Of a stretch of 64,000 nucleotides of DNA, positions 17,329-26,105 are shown piece by piece. The DNA lies in contig CAZJVD010000007.1 of assembly GCA_964549505.1 (NCBI GenBank), forward strand, positions 80,340 to 144,339, written 5' to 3'. Made by a program: the position numbers and the translations under genes. This DNA comes from CAZJVD01 sp964549505 (GTDB lineage: Bacteria; Bdellovibrionota; UBA1018; CAZJVD01). Below the pieces are notes generated by a model that was given only the letters and a program-made list of their open reading frames with translations, was not told where the DNA came from and ran no database searches. Each line of letters starts with the position of its first letter. Position 1 is the stretch's first letter.

Positions 17329-18681
17329 ATGCGTCGCGTTTCCAAATGGATTTGGATCGTGTGGGTTCCCTGCCTTGCGTCCGCTGCTGTCCCTTCGTCA
17401 TCGCATAGGGGGCATACGGGCGCTTTCGTTTCAAGCACTACGGCTGGTACGACGATTCGAATTCGAGTCAAGCGATCCGTTCCCGATCTTACCATTCGTG
17501 CTTTTGATCTGCGGTGGGCGACAGCGGGTCCGTTTCAGACCTACCTTAACGGTCCTGCCGAAGTGCTTGTCAATTGTACCTCTCAGAAAACAGAAGTGTT
17601 CTCGGGTGGAAGAAAGCTGATGCGCACATCGAGTACGCTTCGCTTTGATTCACTGCCGGGTCTGGTACGCGTCGATGGTGTGCCTCATCGCGAACGTGTG
17701 CTGATCGAACGTTCTGTCGACGGTCGTAGCTGCGACGTGATCAATGAGTTGGGTCTTGAGCAGTATCTTACCGGCGTGGTGAACGAAGAGTTTTCGTCCA
17801 AGTGGTCCCCCGAGAGTGTGCGCGCACAGATTGTCGCTGCCCGAAGCTACGCACTTTTTCAGATGTTCGAGGCGCGAAAGCGCGGTCGATCGTTTGATGT
17901 CGAGTCCACGGTCGCAGACCAAGTCTACGGTGGTATGCCGTCTGAAGATGCAGCGGCGGTCCGGCTCGTTCGGTCGACAGAAGGATTGGTGCTTCGCGTA
18001 CGTCGGAGGTCTCCGGCAGATGCGACGTCGGACGGCGCATGGTCACCGTTAAAGGCCTTTTATCATTCGACCTGCGGAGGTTCGACCGTCACGCCGGAGC
18101 AGGTCTGGGGTCAGAAGATCGCGGGATTTCGTCGTGGCGTGCGCTGTGGATTCTGCGAAGCCTCACCACGCTTTCGATGGACGCTTACTGTTCCAGTTTC
18201 CGGTCTTCTGGATCGATTGGGTTTGAGTCTGGCAAGCGTACTCCGCCGCGGTATCCAAGCGTTTCAGGTGATTGAGAGACCCGGACGTGTGGCTGACGTT
18301 ATCGGAGTGAGCGGCGACGGACGTCGTCTGACCAGTATGAATGCGTGGCGCTTTCGTTCGGCCTTAGGACCTGACAGTCTTCGGAGCACGCGCTTTCAAG
18401 GTGTTCTGCGCGGAAACACGTGGGTATTTAACGGACAAGGTTTCGGACACGGTGTTGGAATGTGTCAGTACGGCGCGAAGGGCATGGGCGAACGAGGGTA
18501 TTCGTTCGATGCGATTCTTCGGCATTACTACCCCGATGCAACGGTTGCGCGCTGGTCCGGACATACAGACGGCAGGACGAGTGTCGTTGGTAGGACGGGC
18601 GTAGGTCGGGTGACAAGCGCGGGTAGGGTGACAAGCGCGGGTGGGGTGACAAGTGCGGGTGGGGTGACAGAGCCAAACTAG
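17329..18681 (+). CDS. SpoIID/LytB-domain protein (putative septal/cell-wall glycan lyase)
   Basis: Exported 450-residue protein: signal peptide (WIWIVWVPCLASA), then a SpoIID domain (about 130-400) with LEQYLTGVVNEEF, RAQIVAARSYALFQM, AFYHSTCGGSTVTPEQVW and the GHGVGMCQYGAKGMGERG signature. SpoIID-type enzymes cleave denuded glycan strands during sporulation or septation; here the role is probably cell division or wall remodelling. The last 25 residues are a hexapeptide tandem repeat (RVTSAG/GVTSAG) encoded by the 18-bp repeat array, so the 3' end seems extended by repeat growth. It starts at ATG 17329, 12 bp after the previous gene. Confidence 0.85.
   Translation: MRRVSKWIWIVWVPCLASAAVPSSSHRGHTGAFVSSTTAGTTIRIRVKRSVPDLTIRAFDLRWATAGPFQTYLNGPAEVLVNCTSQKTEVFSGGRKLMRTSSTLRFDSLPGLVRVDGVPHRERVLIERSVDGRSCDVINELGLEQYLTGVVNEEFSSKWSPESVRAQIVAARSYALFQMFEARKRGRSFDVESTVADQVYGGMPSEDAAAVRLVRSTEGLVLRVRRRSPADATSDGAWSPLKAFYHSTCGGSTVTPEQVWGQKIAGFRRGVRCGFCEASPRFRWTLTVPVSGLLDRLGLSLASVLRRGIQAFQVIERPGRVADVIGVSGDGRRLTSMNAWRFRSALGPDSLRSTRFQGVLRGNTWVFNGQGFGHGVGMCQYGAKGMGERGYSFDAILRHYYPDATVARWSGHTDGRTSVVGRTGVGRVTSAGRVTSAGGVTSAGGVTEPN
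18608..18670. repeat. 18-bp tandem repeat at the 3' end of the SpoIID gene
   Basis: Three near-perfect units (GGGTGACAAGCGCGGGTA type) lie at 18608-18625, 18626-18643 and 18644-18661, plus a partial fourth. They are in frame and encode the C-terminal hexapeptide repeat of the SpoIID-like protein. Confidence 0.9.
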
Positions 18682-18770
18682 ATCGGCGCAGTAGGTGGCG
18701 CGGCAGAGCCACACTAGATCGGCGCAGTAGGTGGCGCGGCAGGAGTGGTCGGCGCGGCAGAACGGCGGCA
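18668..18770. repeat. 36-bp tandem repeat after the SpoIID gene
   Basis: Two near-identical 36-bp units (18668-18703, 18704-18739) share GATCGGCGCAGTAGGTGGCG. Degenerate fragments (GTCGGCGCGGCAG) follow to about 18770. The first unit spans the stop codon, so the array straddles coding and noncoding DNA. Confidence 0.8.
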
Positions 18771-18910
18771 GGTGCGACCGATGGTTGACAGTGGGCGTCA
18801 GGTGAGGCAAGTCGTTCTAAGATCCGCCGAGACAAGGCCACGGTGGCGCTGAGGCACCGACGTAGGACGCGGACCCATAGATATCATAAACAAGCGTCAC
18901 AAAGGGATGA

Positions 18911-19003
18911 CACCGGCATCGCATAGGCATCGCGTAGGCAACGCATAGACACCGCATAGACACCGCATAGACACCGCACGGGCACCGTATAGGCAACACA
19001 TAG
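18911..19003. repeat. 11-bp tandem repeat directly before queA
   Basis: Eight units of an 11-bp motif (CGCATAGACAC and variants) fill the space up to the queA start codon. The period is not a multiple of three and there are no unique spacers, so it is neither coding nor CRISPR. It replaces the normal ribosome-binding region; no Shine-Dalgarno is visible. Between this and the 36-bp array I see no gene. Confidence 0.85.
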
Positions 19004-19004
19004 A

Positions 19005-20084
19005 ATGAAGCTTTCTGATTTTCTCTTCAATCTTCCCGACGAACTGATCGCACAGACACCCTCTCCGCAGCGCGGAGATTCGCGTTTGCTCGTGGTCGAT
19101 CGTGGCCGCAAGGCTTTGGAGCACCGGGTATTTTCAGATTTGCCCGAGATCTTGCGAGCTGGTGATTGCGTGGTTGCGAACGATTCGAAGGTTCTCGACG
19201 GACGATTTTATGGTCATCGTCTTTTGGGAGAAGAAATGGGCGGCAAAGTCGAGATCGTGATTCTCGAAGCGCTCGAGTCACTGCTTCAGTATCGATGTCT
19301 CATGAAGTCGAGCTTCAAACGGACGGTCGGACAGAAACTTGTTCTAAAGGACCGACTTGGCGATCGTCTAGGAGCGCTGATAGCGGCGATCGGTGATGGG
19401 ACGGTTGATTTGATTTTCGATCGCCCGCCATTTGAGACGGGTGGATGGATGCCGCTGCCACCCTATATTCGTCCGACGGCCGAGTCCGACGCTCTTGCTC
19501 GTGAACGCTATCAGACCGTGTACGCTGACACAGCTGGATCGATCGCAGCTCCCACAGCGGGTCTGCATTTCACGCCGGCGATTTTAGAGCGGTTGCGGGA
19601 GCGTGGGGTGGATTGGCAAACAGTCACGTTGCATGTGGGTTACGGCACATTTCGTCCCATCGAAGCCGAAGACATTACGAAGCATTCGATGCATGAAGAA
19701 TCGTATGAGCTTTCAGATGCGACGGCGGCGACGATTGTTCGTACGAAAGCGGCAGGTGGCCGATGCGTCGCGGTCGGTACAACGGCAGCGCGCGTGCTGG
19801 AAACCGTTTTTCGAAAGCAGAAGAATCAAGATCGTCTCGAATCTGGAGTACCCTTGGCGCTTTCTGGCGACCGAGGTCGAACGCGGTTGTTCTTGTATCC
19901 GGGAGAGAAGCCAGGGTTCGGGGTCGTCGACGCTCTGATTACAAACTTTCATCTTCCCGGAAGCAGTCTGTTTGTTCTTGTCTGTGCGCTGGCAGGAACC
20001 GAGTTAATGAAAGCTGCGTATGCCGAGGCTATTCGCGCGCGTTATCGATTCTACAGTTATGGTGACGCGATGATCATTTTATGA
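19005..20084 (+). CDS. queA: S-adenosylmethionine:tRNA ribosyltransferase-isomerase
   Basis: Adds the cyclopentenediol-precursor ribosyl moiety to preQ1 in tRNA, the penultimate queuosine step. The 359-residue protein shows family blocks throughout: FLFNLPDELIAQTP, GDSRLLVVDR, VVANDSKVL, PPYIRP, YQTVYADTAGSIAAPTAGLHF, LHVGYGTFRPI and TNFHLPGSSL. Length is typical. The ATG at 19005 begins right after an 11-bp repeat array without a visible Shine-Dalgarno, so translation may use a leader-independent mechanism. No other queuosine gene is in the window. Confidence 0.95.
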   Translation: MKLSDFLFNLPDELIAQTPSPQRGDSRLLVVDRGRKALEHRVFSDLPEILRAGDCVVANDSKVLDGRFYGHRLLGEEMGGKVEIVILEALESLLQYRCLMKSSFKRTVGQKLVLKDRLGDRLGALIAAIGDGTVDLIFDRPPFETGGWMPLPPYIRPTAESDALARERYQTVYADTAGSIAAPTAGLHFTPAILERLRERGVDWQTVTLHVGYGTFRPIEAEDITKHSMHEESYELSDATAATIVRTKAAGGRCVAVGTTAARVLETVFRKQKNQDRLESGVPLALSGDRGRTRLFLYPGEKPGFGVVDALITNFHLPGSSLFVLVCALAGTELMKAAYAEAIRARYRFYSYGDAMIIL

Positions 20085-20090
20085 AATGGC

Positions 20091-20134
20091 TGCGCAATGG
20101 ATGGCATTTCACTGCGCAATGGATAGAATTTCAC
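20091..20134. repeat. 22-bp direct repeat after queA
   Basis: TGCGCAATGGATGGCATTTCAC is followed immediately by TGCGCAATGGATAGAATTTCAC (two mismatches). It lies just downstream of the queA stop codon. Confidence 0.8.
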
Positions 20135-20160
20135 TAATGATATTCGATAACGCACCATCG

Positions 20161-20176
20161 CTTGTGCCGGCACAAG
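20161..20176. repeat. Dispersed 16-bp palindrome, copy 2
   Basis: A perfect CTTGTGCCGGCACAAG in the convergent gap between queA and the membrane-protein gene. It could work as a bidirectional terminator hairpin here, but no T-run follows. Confidence 0.85.
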
Positions 20177-20189
20177 TAAAGTTGTCCGA

Positions 20190-21857
20190 TCACTCATTGC
20201 AGTACGGCCACCTGCAACACGACGGCAGGACGGTCACATGATTCTGAAAGTGCCGTCCGAAATAAAGTGCAGTCAAGTCGACGCAGTCGCCGTCCGCTAC
20301 GACCTCACGTGGTTCGTCGCGACGCATGGCCGGCACATATGGAAAATGTAGGTACCGTCCCGGTGTCTGAGGCTCGCCGAACTCAATTACATCACGAAAA
20401 TTCTCGACGACCGTCTGAGTATTGAAATCAAACGGTACCCCGCGAGACAGCCCGCGAAAAATAATTCTGTCCGGCAGAAGATAGAAAATCTGCAGCACAC
20501 ACGCGACCGCAAACGTCGACGTCCAAAATCTTGAAAACCGTCCCAAACGTCGCTGATCCCACGCCCAAAAAGCAGGAACCACCAAAGCTAGACCGCCGAT
20601 CATCGCGTAACGAGGAGTGACCCGTCCCGGCGTCAGTACGAAGGTGAGCGCAAGGACCACCCACACCCAGAAGGCGAGATCTCTGCGTCGGAGGACTGCT
20701 GCACCGGAACGCCAGAGTGCACTAAAACTGAAGATCAACCACGTCACTGCCCAGAGCCCGACGGGTCCGAACGCGCCACTGTTGTTGTCGTACTGTGCGA
20801 CCGGTTCCAGAACAAAAAACTGTAGGAACCACTTTGCGTAAAGAGGAAGTGCCCATTGGTCTGCGAGGCGCGAAGCCGGACCGTGCAGTATCTCAACCGG
20901 AATTTCAGCAGGCAGAATCGAAGCTCCGGTGAGCGGCCCCAGCGGCCTCAACGGAAATACCGGGTTTCCAAACCTATAGATATTTGGAACCATCCACGTG
21001 GCAAGGCTGCCGAGCACGCAGAGGGCCGTCATTACACATGTAAAACTGCGCTCTCGTGCCGATAAACGACGCCACACCCACACGATCACAGGGAAGAGCG
21101 CGAGCAGTAGAAGCACTCCGTTCATCTTGATGCTGACCAAACATCCGACTGCCGCCGAAAATCCCCAGAAAACCGAGTATTCACGGGTGAACCACCGCAA
21201 TCCGCGTGGACGTCCGACGTCGACGAGCGCCAATGACAGAGCGAGTGCCGTCAGCAAGAACGCCGCGAGCGTCATATCGACATAGTTGGAGGTCATTTGT
21301 TTCAGAACGATTGGTGTGAAAAGGAATAGAAGGCCAAACCGAGATGGCTTTCTGGCTCCAACGGTTCGTGCGATCGAACTGGCCGCAAGGGCACCGAGGA
21401 ATGCAAACGGCAGCTGCGCAAAATTCGCCGCTCGGTACCCCCATGTTGCTATCAACCACAGCGTCGAGTGCTCAGCGAACTTCGGCGTGTTCTGAATTTG
21501 CCAGATGAGAAAGTCCCACGCTCCCCAGCGATTCTTCTGGAGCGCCTCAAGTGCGATTGTCAGGTGGTAGAAAATTCCATCCACGTCGACCGGAGCTCGA
21601 AAAAACGCCCAAAACATCTGAACAACGATCACAAGCGCCGTTAGCGCCACGACCATGCGTCCATTTTCTGCCCGGATCTCGCGAAAAAAATTTGTTACCA
21701 GTCTCAGACCAAGCGTTGTCCAAACCAGTCCACACGCGATAGCAAGCGGGCGTAGCCATCCCTCAACACGGCCAAGCGTCTCGATGGCTATTCCCGCCAC
21801 AAAGAAAAAAACCGAAGCGACCGTCAGAAGCTCAACGACGGACAGTCGACGTTTCAC
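20190..21857 (-). CDS. Polytopic membrane protein, possible GT-C-type glycosyltransferase
   Basis: A multi-pass inner-membrane protein (at least ten hydrophobic helices between residues 10 and 480) with a short C-terminal soluble part (FNTQTVVENFRDVIEFGEPQTPG onward). A loop after the second or third helix reads APVDVDGIFYHLTIALEALQ, where an acidic pair sits as in GT-C/PMT-type glycosyltransferases and O-antigen ligase-like proteins. The exact family is not recognised. I set the start at GTG 21857 (VKRRLSVVELL) because the frame upstream to ATG 22007, though preceded by AAGGGA, overlaps the subtilase gene by 176 nt and codes a basic, low-complexity stretch. Confidence 0.65.
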   Translation of the reverse strand: MKRRLSVVELLTVASVFFFVAGIAIETLGRVEGWLRPLAIACGLVWTTLGLRLVTNFFREIRAENGRMVVALTALVIVVQMFWAFFRAPVDVDGIFYHLTIALEALQKNRWGAWDFLIWQIQNTPKFAEHSTLWLIATWGYRAANFAQLPFAFLGALAASSIARTVGARKPSRFGLLFLFTPIVLKQMTSNYVDMTLAAFLLTALALSLALVDVGRPRGLRWFTREYSVFWGFSAAVGCLVSIKMNGVLLLLALFPVIVWVWRRLSARERSFTCVMTALCVLGSLATWMVPNIYRFGNPVFPLRPLGPLTGASILPAEIPVEILHGPASRLADQWALPLYAKWFLQFFVLEPVAQYDNNSGAFGPVGLWAVTWLIFSFSALWRSGAAVLRRRDLAFWVWVVLALTFVLTPGRVTPRYAMIGGLALVVPAFWAWDQRRLGRFSRFWTSTFAVACVLQIFYLLPDRIIFRGLSRGVPFDFNTQTVVENFRDVIEFGEPQTPGRYLHFPYVPAMRRDEPREVVADGDCVDLTALYFGRHFQNHVTVLPSCCRWPYCNE

Positions 21858-22617
21858 GTGAAAGCCCAAGGCGTGGTTGCTCAAGTGGTTGCCCAAACGG
21901 TTGTTCAAGACCCGACCGCTCAGAATCCGGTTTCCCGAAACCTGATCGAACGACCTCAATCCCATCATCCGTAAACTGCTTGATCGTCGCCGACCAGCGA
22001 CTCTCATCGGACGATCCCTTGCGAGTAGGTGGCTCGAGACCGATGTGTATCCGCCTTGCTCCCCGCGCGCGCGCGTAGTTCATAGCTTCGAGAAAACTAT
22101 TGAGAGGCACCGGCCCACCAGCATATTTTGTGACCGGCCCGCCGGCACGTCCTGCGACGGGCTTGGCGTGTTCTGCGATTTTTATCGGCAGCAACACAAC
22201 CGTCGGTTCTGCCGCCAATATCGCAAGCGCGGTTTCGGTTCCGTGACCATCATGATCCTGCACGTCGTTTGATGAGGCGGTCAATGCCGCCGTCGCGGAT
22301 GACGTGCGCGAGTCAGGCGATTCAGGCGACGCAGGCGGTGCGTGCGACGTGTGCGTCGTGTGCACCGCGCGCGCGGTGCGAACAAAGCTCCACCCGAAAA
22401 AGTCGTCGGCGTATCCGTTGGCTTCGTTGTCGATTCCATCGGTTGGTACGTCTTTATAATTGAAGGCGAGGCGCTTCTTGAATTCCATACGCTCCAGATC
22501 GACGCCCGTGTCGAGAATAGCGACAATCACAAGGGGCGGGCGGCGAAGATAGAAGTAAACCGCCGCGAAGGCCGGTAGCAGCCCAGCAACAAAGATCCAT
22601 AGTACACGTGGTGTCAT
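21832..22617 (-). CDS. Membrane-anchored subtilase fragment lacking the catalytic-Ser domain
   Basis: 261 residues with an N-terminal anchor (VLWIFVAGLLPAFAAVYFYL), a subtilase Asp block (VAILDTGVDLE, about 32-42) and His block (DHDGHGTETALAI, about 118-130). Next should come the structural region and GTSMA Ser block; instead the sequence runs through LNSFLEAMNYARARGARRIHIGL and ends in VVRSGFGKPDSER plus repeats. The catalytic Ser and the oxyanion Asn are not seen. It overlaps the downstream membrane-protein gene. It may be a decayed protease or a pseudoenzyme with a binding role. Low-complexity inserts (HTTHTSHAPPASPESPDS, AGGPVTKYAGGPV) suggest repeat-driven drift. Confidence 0.6.
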   Translation of the reverse strand: MTPRVLWIFVAGLLPAFAAVYFYLRRPPLVIVAILDTGVDLERMEFKKRLAFNYKDVPTDGIDNEANGYADDFFGWSFVRTARAVHTTHTSHAPPASPESPDSRTSSATAALTASSNDVQDHDGHGTETALAILAAEPTVVLLPIKIAEHAKPVAGRAGGPVTKYAGGPVPLNSFLEAMNYARARGARRIHIGLEPPTRKGSSDESRWSATIKQFTDDGIEVVRSGFGKPDSERSGLEQPFGQPLEQPRLGLSRETSTVRR

Positions 22618-22681
22618 AAACAGGTCTTAAGGAAGTCGCAGTGCATTTGGCAAGCCGACCTGCGTCGACTAACCTAAGAAC

Positions 22682-24664
22682 GTGCGTGTCTCCTTACGTC
22701 GTCGCGTTCTACTTGCCGTCTTGGCTTTCATCGCCGTGTCCCTCGTCGGGTCGATTTACAGCCTTGTACGGATCTTGGAAGTAAAACGTTCGCTCGACGC
22801 AATCAACAAGATGGAAGTACCGATTTCGAAGACTCTCGGTCAGCTTCAGAGTGACAGTGAGATTTTGCGTAAAGAGATTGATCGAAAACTCGGTCTGGTC
22901 AATTGGTCGGATCCGACGTTTAAGCCACAGACGATTCCGCGCTGGATGTTCGAGCAGCTTGAGAAAGAACTCGACGTACTTGCGGTCACTCTCGAGATCT
23001 CCAGTCATTTTGAAACCCGCCCTGATTTTACGGATTGGCTCGGTGATGTTCGGCACGGTTTGAGTCGTATTCAGAGTCAGGTTAGTGATCTTTTTTTCTT
23101 TCTCGAGCAGAAAGATTTCACCCAAGCATCGAAGACGTTCGCGCTTCTAGGAGTGTTAACGGACGCCTGGCAAAAGAAGGTTCACTGGGCAGTGACGGAG
23201 TCCGAACGCAGTCTTCGTTTGAGATTCATGACAGCGCAGCATGAAGTCACAGGCCTTAAGACGGCATTTCAGCTGATTCTGATCACGATTTTTAGTTTGT
23301 CGCTCATGTTGTTGTGGATCGGAGAGCGCGCACTTCGTCCGCTTGCCGATCTCACCGAGCTCGTTCGCCATATTGCCACGCGCGGACTGAAGCCTGAGGA
23401 TCGTCGTCTGGTTCCGGAAATTCCGATATCGCGTACGGATGAGGTTGGAGAGCTCGCGCGCGAGTTCAAAGGAATGGCGACGACGATCATCGAACGCGAA
23501 ATCACGCTCGAACACCAGAGTCGTCGCATGATCGAACAGAACCGTATGCTCCAAGAACTCAGCGTCTTTAACGAAAATATTTTGAAGAGCATCGAGTCCG
23601 TATTGATTGTCTTTCACCCGGAAGGAACAGTTCGCCAGCTTAATAATGCCGCCTGCCGCTTTCTTGGACGCTCGTCTTCGGAGGCGATTCTGTCGCCACT
23701 TGCCTCGCTCGAAGCCCTGGCTCCTTTTCGCTCCGAACTCGAGAGGGCACTTCAAAATCTCGAAACGTTAGAGCCTGTGGCGCTCTCCAAGCGACAAACG
23801 GGCACCAAGTCTCGACTTTGGAGTGGGACCGTTCTCCCGCTTCGTGATTCGGAATCGCGAGCGGTTGGGATCATCATGGTGCTTGATGATGTGACGGAAT
23901 CGACGGATCTCGCAGAGAAACTCAAGGCGGCCGAACATCTTGCGGGGATGGGTCGAATGTCTGCGCAAGTAGCGCACGAAGTGCGAAACCCGCTGCATTC
24001 CATCGGTCTTGAAGCCGAGCTTGCGTTGGATCGCGGTGAGGCGCTCAAAGACCCGTTGGTGAAGCGTGCGAGTCTGAGTATCTTGGAAGCCGTGGATCGT
24101 CTGAGTCGAATCACGGAAAACTATCTTAAGCTGTCACGTCCTGATCAGGCCCTGCGTGAGGCTTGCGACCTCGGTTCCGTCGTGGAAACCGTGCTTGCGT
24201 CGTACGCGCTCTCACTCGAGAAGTTGCGCGTGCGTGTTGATTGGTCGCGAGCGCCGGGTGTCAGTCTCGTGATTGATGCGGACCCCGGCCTACTCGAACA
24301 AGCTCTTGGCAATCTTGTTAAAAACTCGATCTGGGCGCTTGAGAACAAGGCCGCCGACGATCGTAAGATCGAGATCACATTAGGAGCAGTCGAGTCAGGT
24401 CGCGTGTGGCTGAGATTTCATGACAACGGTCCGGGTGTCGCTCGCGAGATGATCGATCGACTCTTTACTCCGTTTGTCACAACGCGAGCGGAAGGAACGG
24501 GTCTCGGTCTGAGTTTCGCGAAGCGCGTTCTCGACGCTATCGATGCGGAGATTCACTATCGTACCGAAGAAAAAGGCGCGTGCTTTGATCTGCTCTTTCT
24601 TCCGTCGGCAACATCCGTACACACCGACTCTTCAAAGAAGGAGAGTGTTCTTGGAATCATTTGA
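22682..24664 (+). CDS. Sensor histidine kinase (NtrB-like, HAMP-PAS)
   Basis: 660 residues: transmembrane helix (about 8-28), a periplasmic or membrane-proximal helical sensor, second helix (about 195-217), HAMP (about 218-270), PAS (about 295-410, VLIVFHPEGTVRQLNNAAC), HisKA with His432 in AHEVRNPLHS, and HATPase with LGNLVKN, DNGPGV and GTGLGLSFAKR. The GTG start at 22682 is the first in frame; no ATG lies nearby. It overlaps the downstream sigma54 regulator by 14 nt, so the two form one two-component system. The input signal is unknown. Confidence 0.88.
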   Translation: MRVSLRRRVLLAVLAFIAVSLVGSIYSLVRILEVKRSLDAINKMEVPISKTLGQLQSDSEILRKEIDRKLGLVNWSDPTFKPQTIPRWMFEQLEKELDVLAVTLEISSHFETRPDFTDWLGDVRHGLSRIQSQVSDLFFFLEQKDFTQASKTFALLGVLTDAWQKKVHWAVTESERSLRLRFMTAQHEVTGLKTAFQLILITIFSLSLMLLWIGERALRPLADLTELVRHIATRGLKPEDRRLVPEIPISRTDEVGELAREFKGMATTIIEREITLEHQSRRMIEQNRMLQELSVFNENILKSIESVLIVFHPEGTVRQLNNAACRFLGRSSSEAILSPLASLEALAPFRSELERALQNLETLEPVALSKRQTGTKSRLWSGTVLPLRDSESRAVGIIMVLDDVTESTDLAEKLKAAEHLAGMGRMSAQVAHEVRNPLHSIGLEAELALDRGEALKDPLVKRASLSILEAVDRLSRITENYLKLSRPDQALREACDLGSVVETVLASYALSLEKLRVRVDWSRAPGVSLVIDADPGLLEQALGNLVKNSIWALENKAADDRKIEITLGAVESGRVWLRFHDNGPGVAREMIDRLFTPFVTTRAEGTGLGLSFAKRVLDAIDAEIHYRTEEKGACFDLLFLPSATSVHTDSSKKESVLGII

Positions 24665-26066
24665 CGACCGTCCGACCGCGCCGACTTCCTCGGGTCTTGT
24701 GTTGCTGGTGGAGGACGATCCACAAGCGCAGGAAAGCATGCGCCGCATTCTTGAGGTCGAGGGCTTTGATGTCATCACGGCCTCCAATGGAGAAGAAGCG
24801 CTAGCGGCCGTCCGTCCTGATATGCGTGGCGAAGGTCGCGTGCTTCCCGACGTGATTCTCACCGATGTTCGCATGCCAAAGATGACCGGCCTTGAGTTTG
24901 TCGAAGCGTTGAAACATCTCGAACAGGAGATCCCGTTTGTTTTGATGACTGCGTTTGGCAATGTTGAAGAAGCCGTATGGGCGATGAAACTGGGTGCGGT
25001 CGACTTCCTCACTAAGCCGTTCCGTCGGTCGGCGCTTCGAGAGGCGCTCGAGCGCGCTCTTAAGCGACGCCGGATCCACGAAGTCGCACTACCTTCCTCA
25101 GAGCCGCAACCCATCACGGGTGTCTCACGCGCGATGGCTGTGTTGCGCTCGATGATCACGACGGTAGCACAGTCCGACGCGACGGTTTTGATCACGGGTG
25201 AGAGCGGTTCCGGTAAGGAGCTGATCGCGCGCGAGATCCACGCTCAGAGTGCACGTCGCGGAAGTCCTTACGGTGGATCGTTCGTAGCCGTGAATTGTGC
25301 CGCGATTCCAGAAAACCTTGTCGAGAGCGAACTTTTTGGTAGCGAAAAAGGAGCGTTTTCAGGTGCGGACTCGGCTCGACGCGGGTTGATCGAGAGTGCT
25401 TCGCGCGGAACGCTCTTTCTTGATGAAATCGGCGAGATGCCGCTTTCGGTACAGCCCAAGCTCTTGCGTTTTCTCGAAGACCACGAGGTCCGACGTGTGG
25501 GAGGAACCGAGGGCAAGCGCATTGACGTTCGGGTGCTTGCAGCCACACATCGAAACTTGCGCGAGCGCGTTGAGCAGGGGCTTTTTCGTGAAGATCTGTT
25601 TTTCCGGATCGGTGGTTTTGAGATTTCGGTACCACCCCTGCGTGATCGTCTCGAAGACGTGGTTCCGATAGCCCGAACGATTTTAGCGCGGATTGAAAAC
25701 GAAGGTGAGCGCGGACCTCTGCAAGTCGAGCCCGACTTCTGGGAAGCGCTGGAGCAGTATCATTGGCCTGGAAACGTGCGTGAACTCGTCAACGCGCTCG
25801 AACGAGCCGTTGTTCTTGGTCACGGAGGTTTGCAGGGAGGTCCGTTGACCGTGCGTTCGTTACCGGCTCATATTCAAACCGCGCGCGCGACGTTGATCAC
25901 GAAAGTCGAAATTCCTATTGGCACCAAACTTCGCGAAGCCGAGCAGCTCTTGATCGAGCGCACACTCGAAAAAACAGGAGGCGACAAAGAACTGGCTGCC
26001 CGTTTGCTTGGGATTAACCCGCGTACAATCTATCGCCGGCTACCTCGCGAGTCGGAGCCATCTTAA
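24651..26066 (+). CDS. Sigma-54-dependent response regulator (NtrC family)
   Basis: REC domain with phospho-Asp72 (ILTDVRMPK), central AAA+ domain with Walker A GESGSGKE (182-189), GAFSGAD in place of the usual GAFTGA loop, Walker B GTLFLDEIGEMP, and an arginine-finger region (WPGNVRELVNALERA). A C-terminal Fis-type helix-turn-helix (GGDKELAARLLGINPRTIYRRL) completes it. Partner of the kinase it overlaps. I chose TTG 24651, seven bases after AGGAG; GTG 24645 would place that site too close. It should activate sigma54 promoters of unknown genes. The Thr-to-Ser change in the loop is conservative. Confidence 0.88.
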   Translation: MESFDDRPTAPTSSGLVLLVEDDPQAQESMRRILEVEGFDVITASNGEEALAAVRPDMRGEGRVLPDVILTDVRMPKMTGLEFVEALKHLEQEIPFVLMTAFGNVEEAVWAMKLGAVDFLTKPFRRSALREALERALKRRRIHEVALPSSEPQPITGVSRAMAVLRSMITTVAQSDATVLITGESGSGKELIAREIHAQSARRGSPYGGSFVAVNCAAIPENLVESELFGSEKGAFSGADSARRGLIESASRGTLFLDEIGEMPLSVQPKLLRFLEDHEVRRVGGTEGKRIDVRVLAATHRNLRERVEQGLFREDLFFRIGGFEISVPPLRDRLEDVVPIARTILARIENEGERGPLQVEPDFWEALEQYHWPGNVRELVNALERAVVLGHGGLQGGPLTVRSLPAHIQTARATLITKVEIPIGTKLREAEQLLIERTLEKTGGDKELAARLLGINPRTIYRRLPRESEPS

Positions 26067-26105
26067 GCTATTGAACGAACGGACCAGCCTCCCGTGCGGG
26101 TGTGG

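Noticed and set aside
18911..19003. Possible CRISPR array
   Set aside because: The unit is 11 bp with no unique spacers, so it is a minisatellite.
21858..22007. Longer N-terminus of the membrane protein, from ATG 22007
   Set aside because: It would overlap the subtilase gene by 176 nt and code a basic low-complexity stretch, although AAGGGA precedes it.
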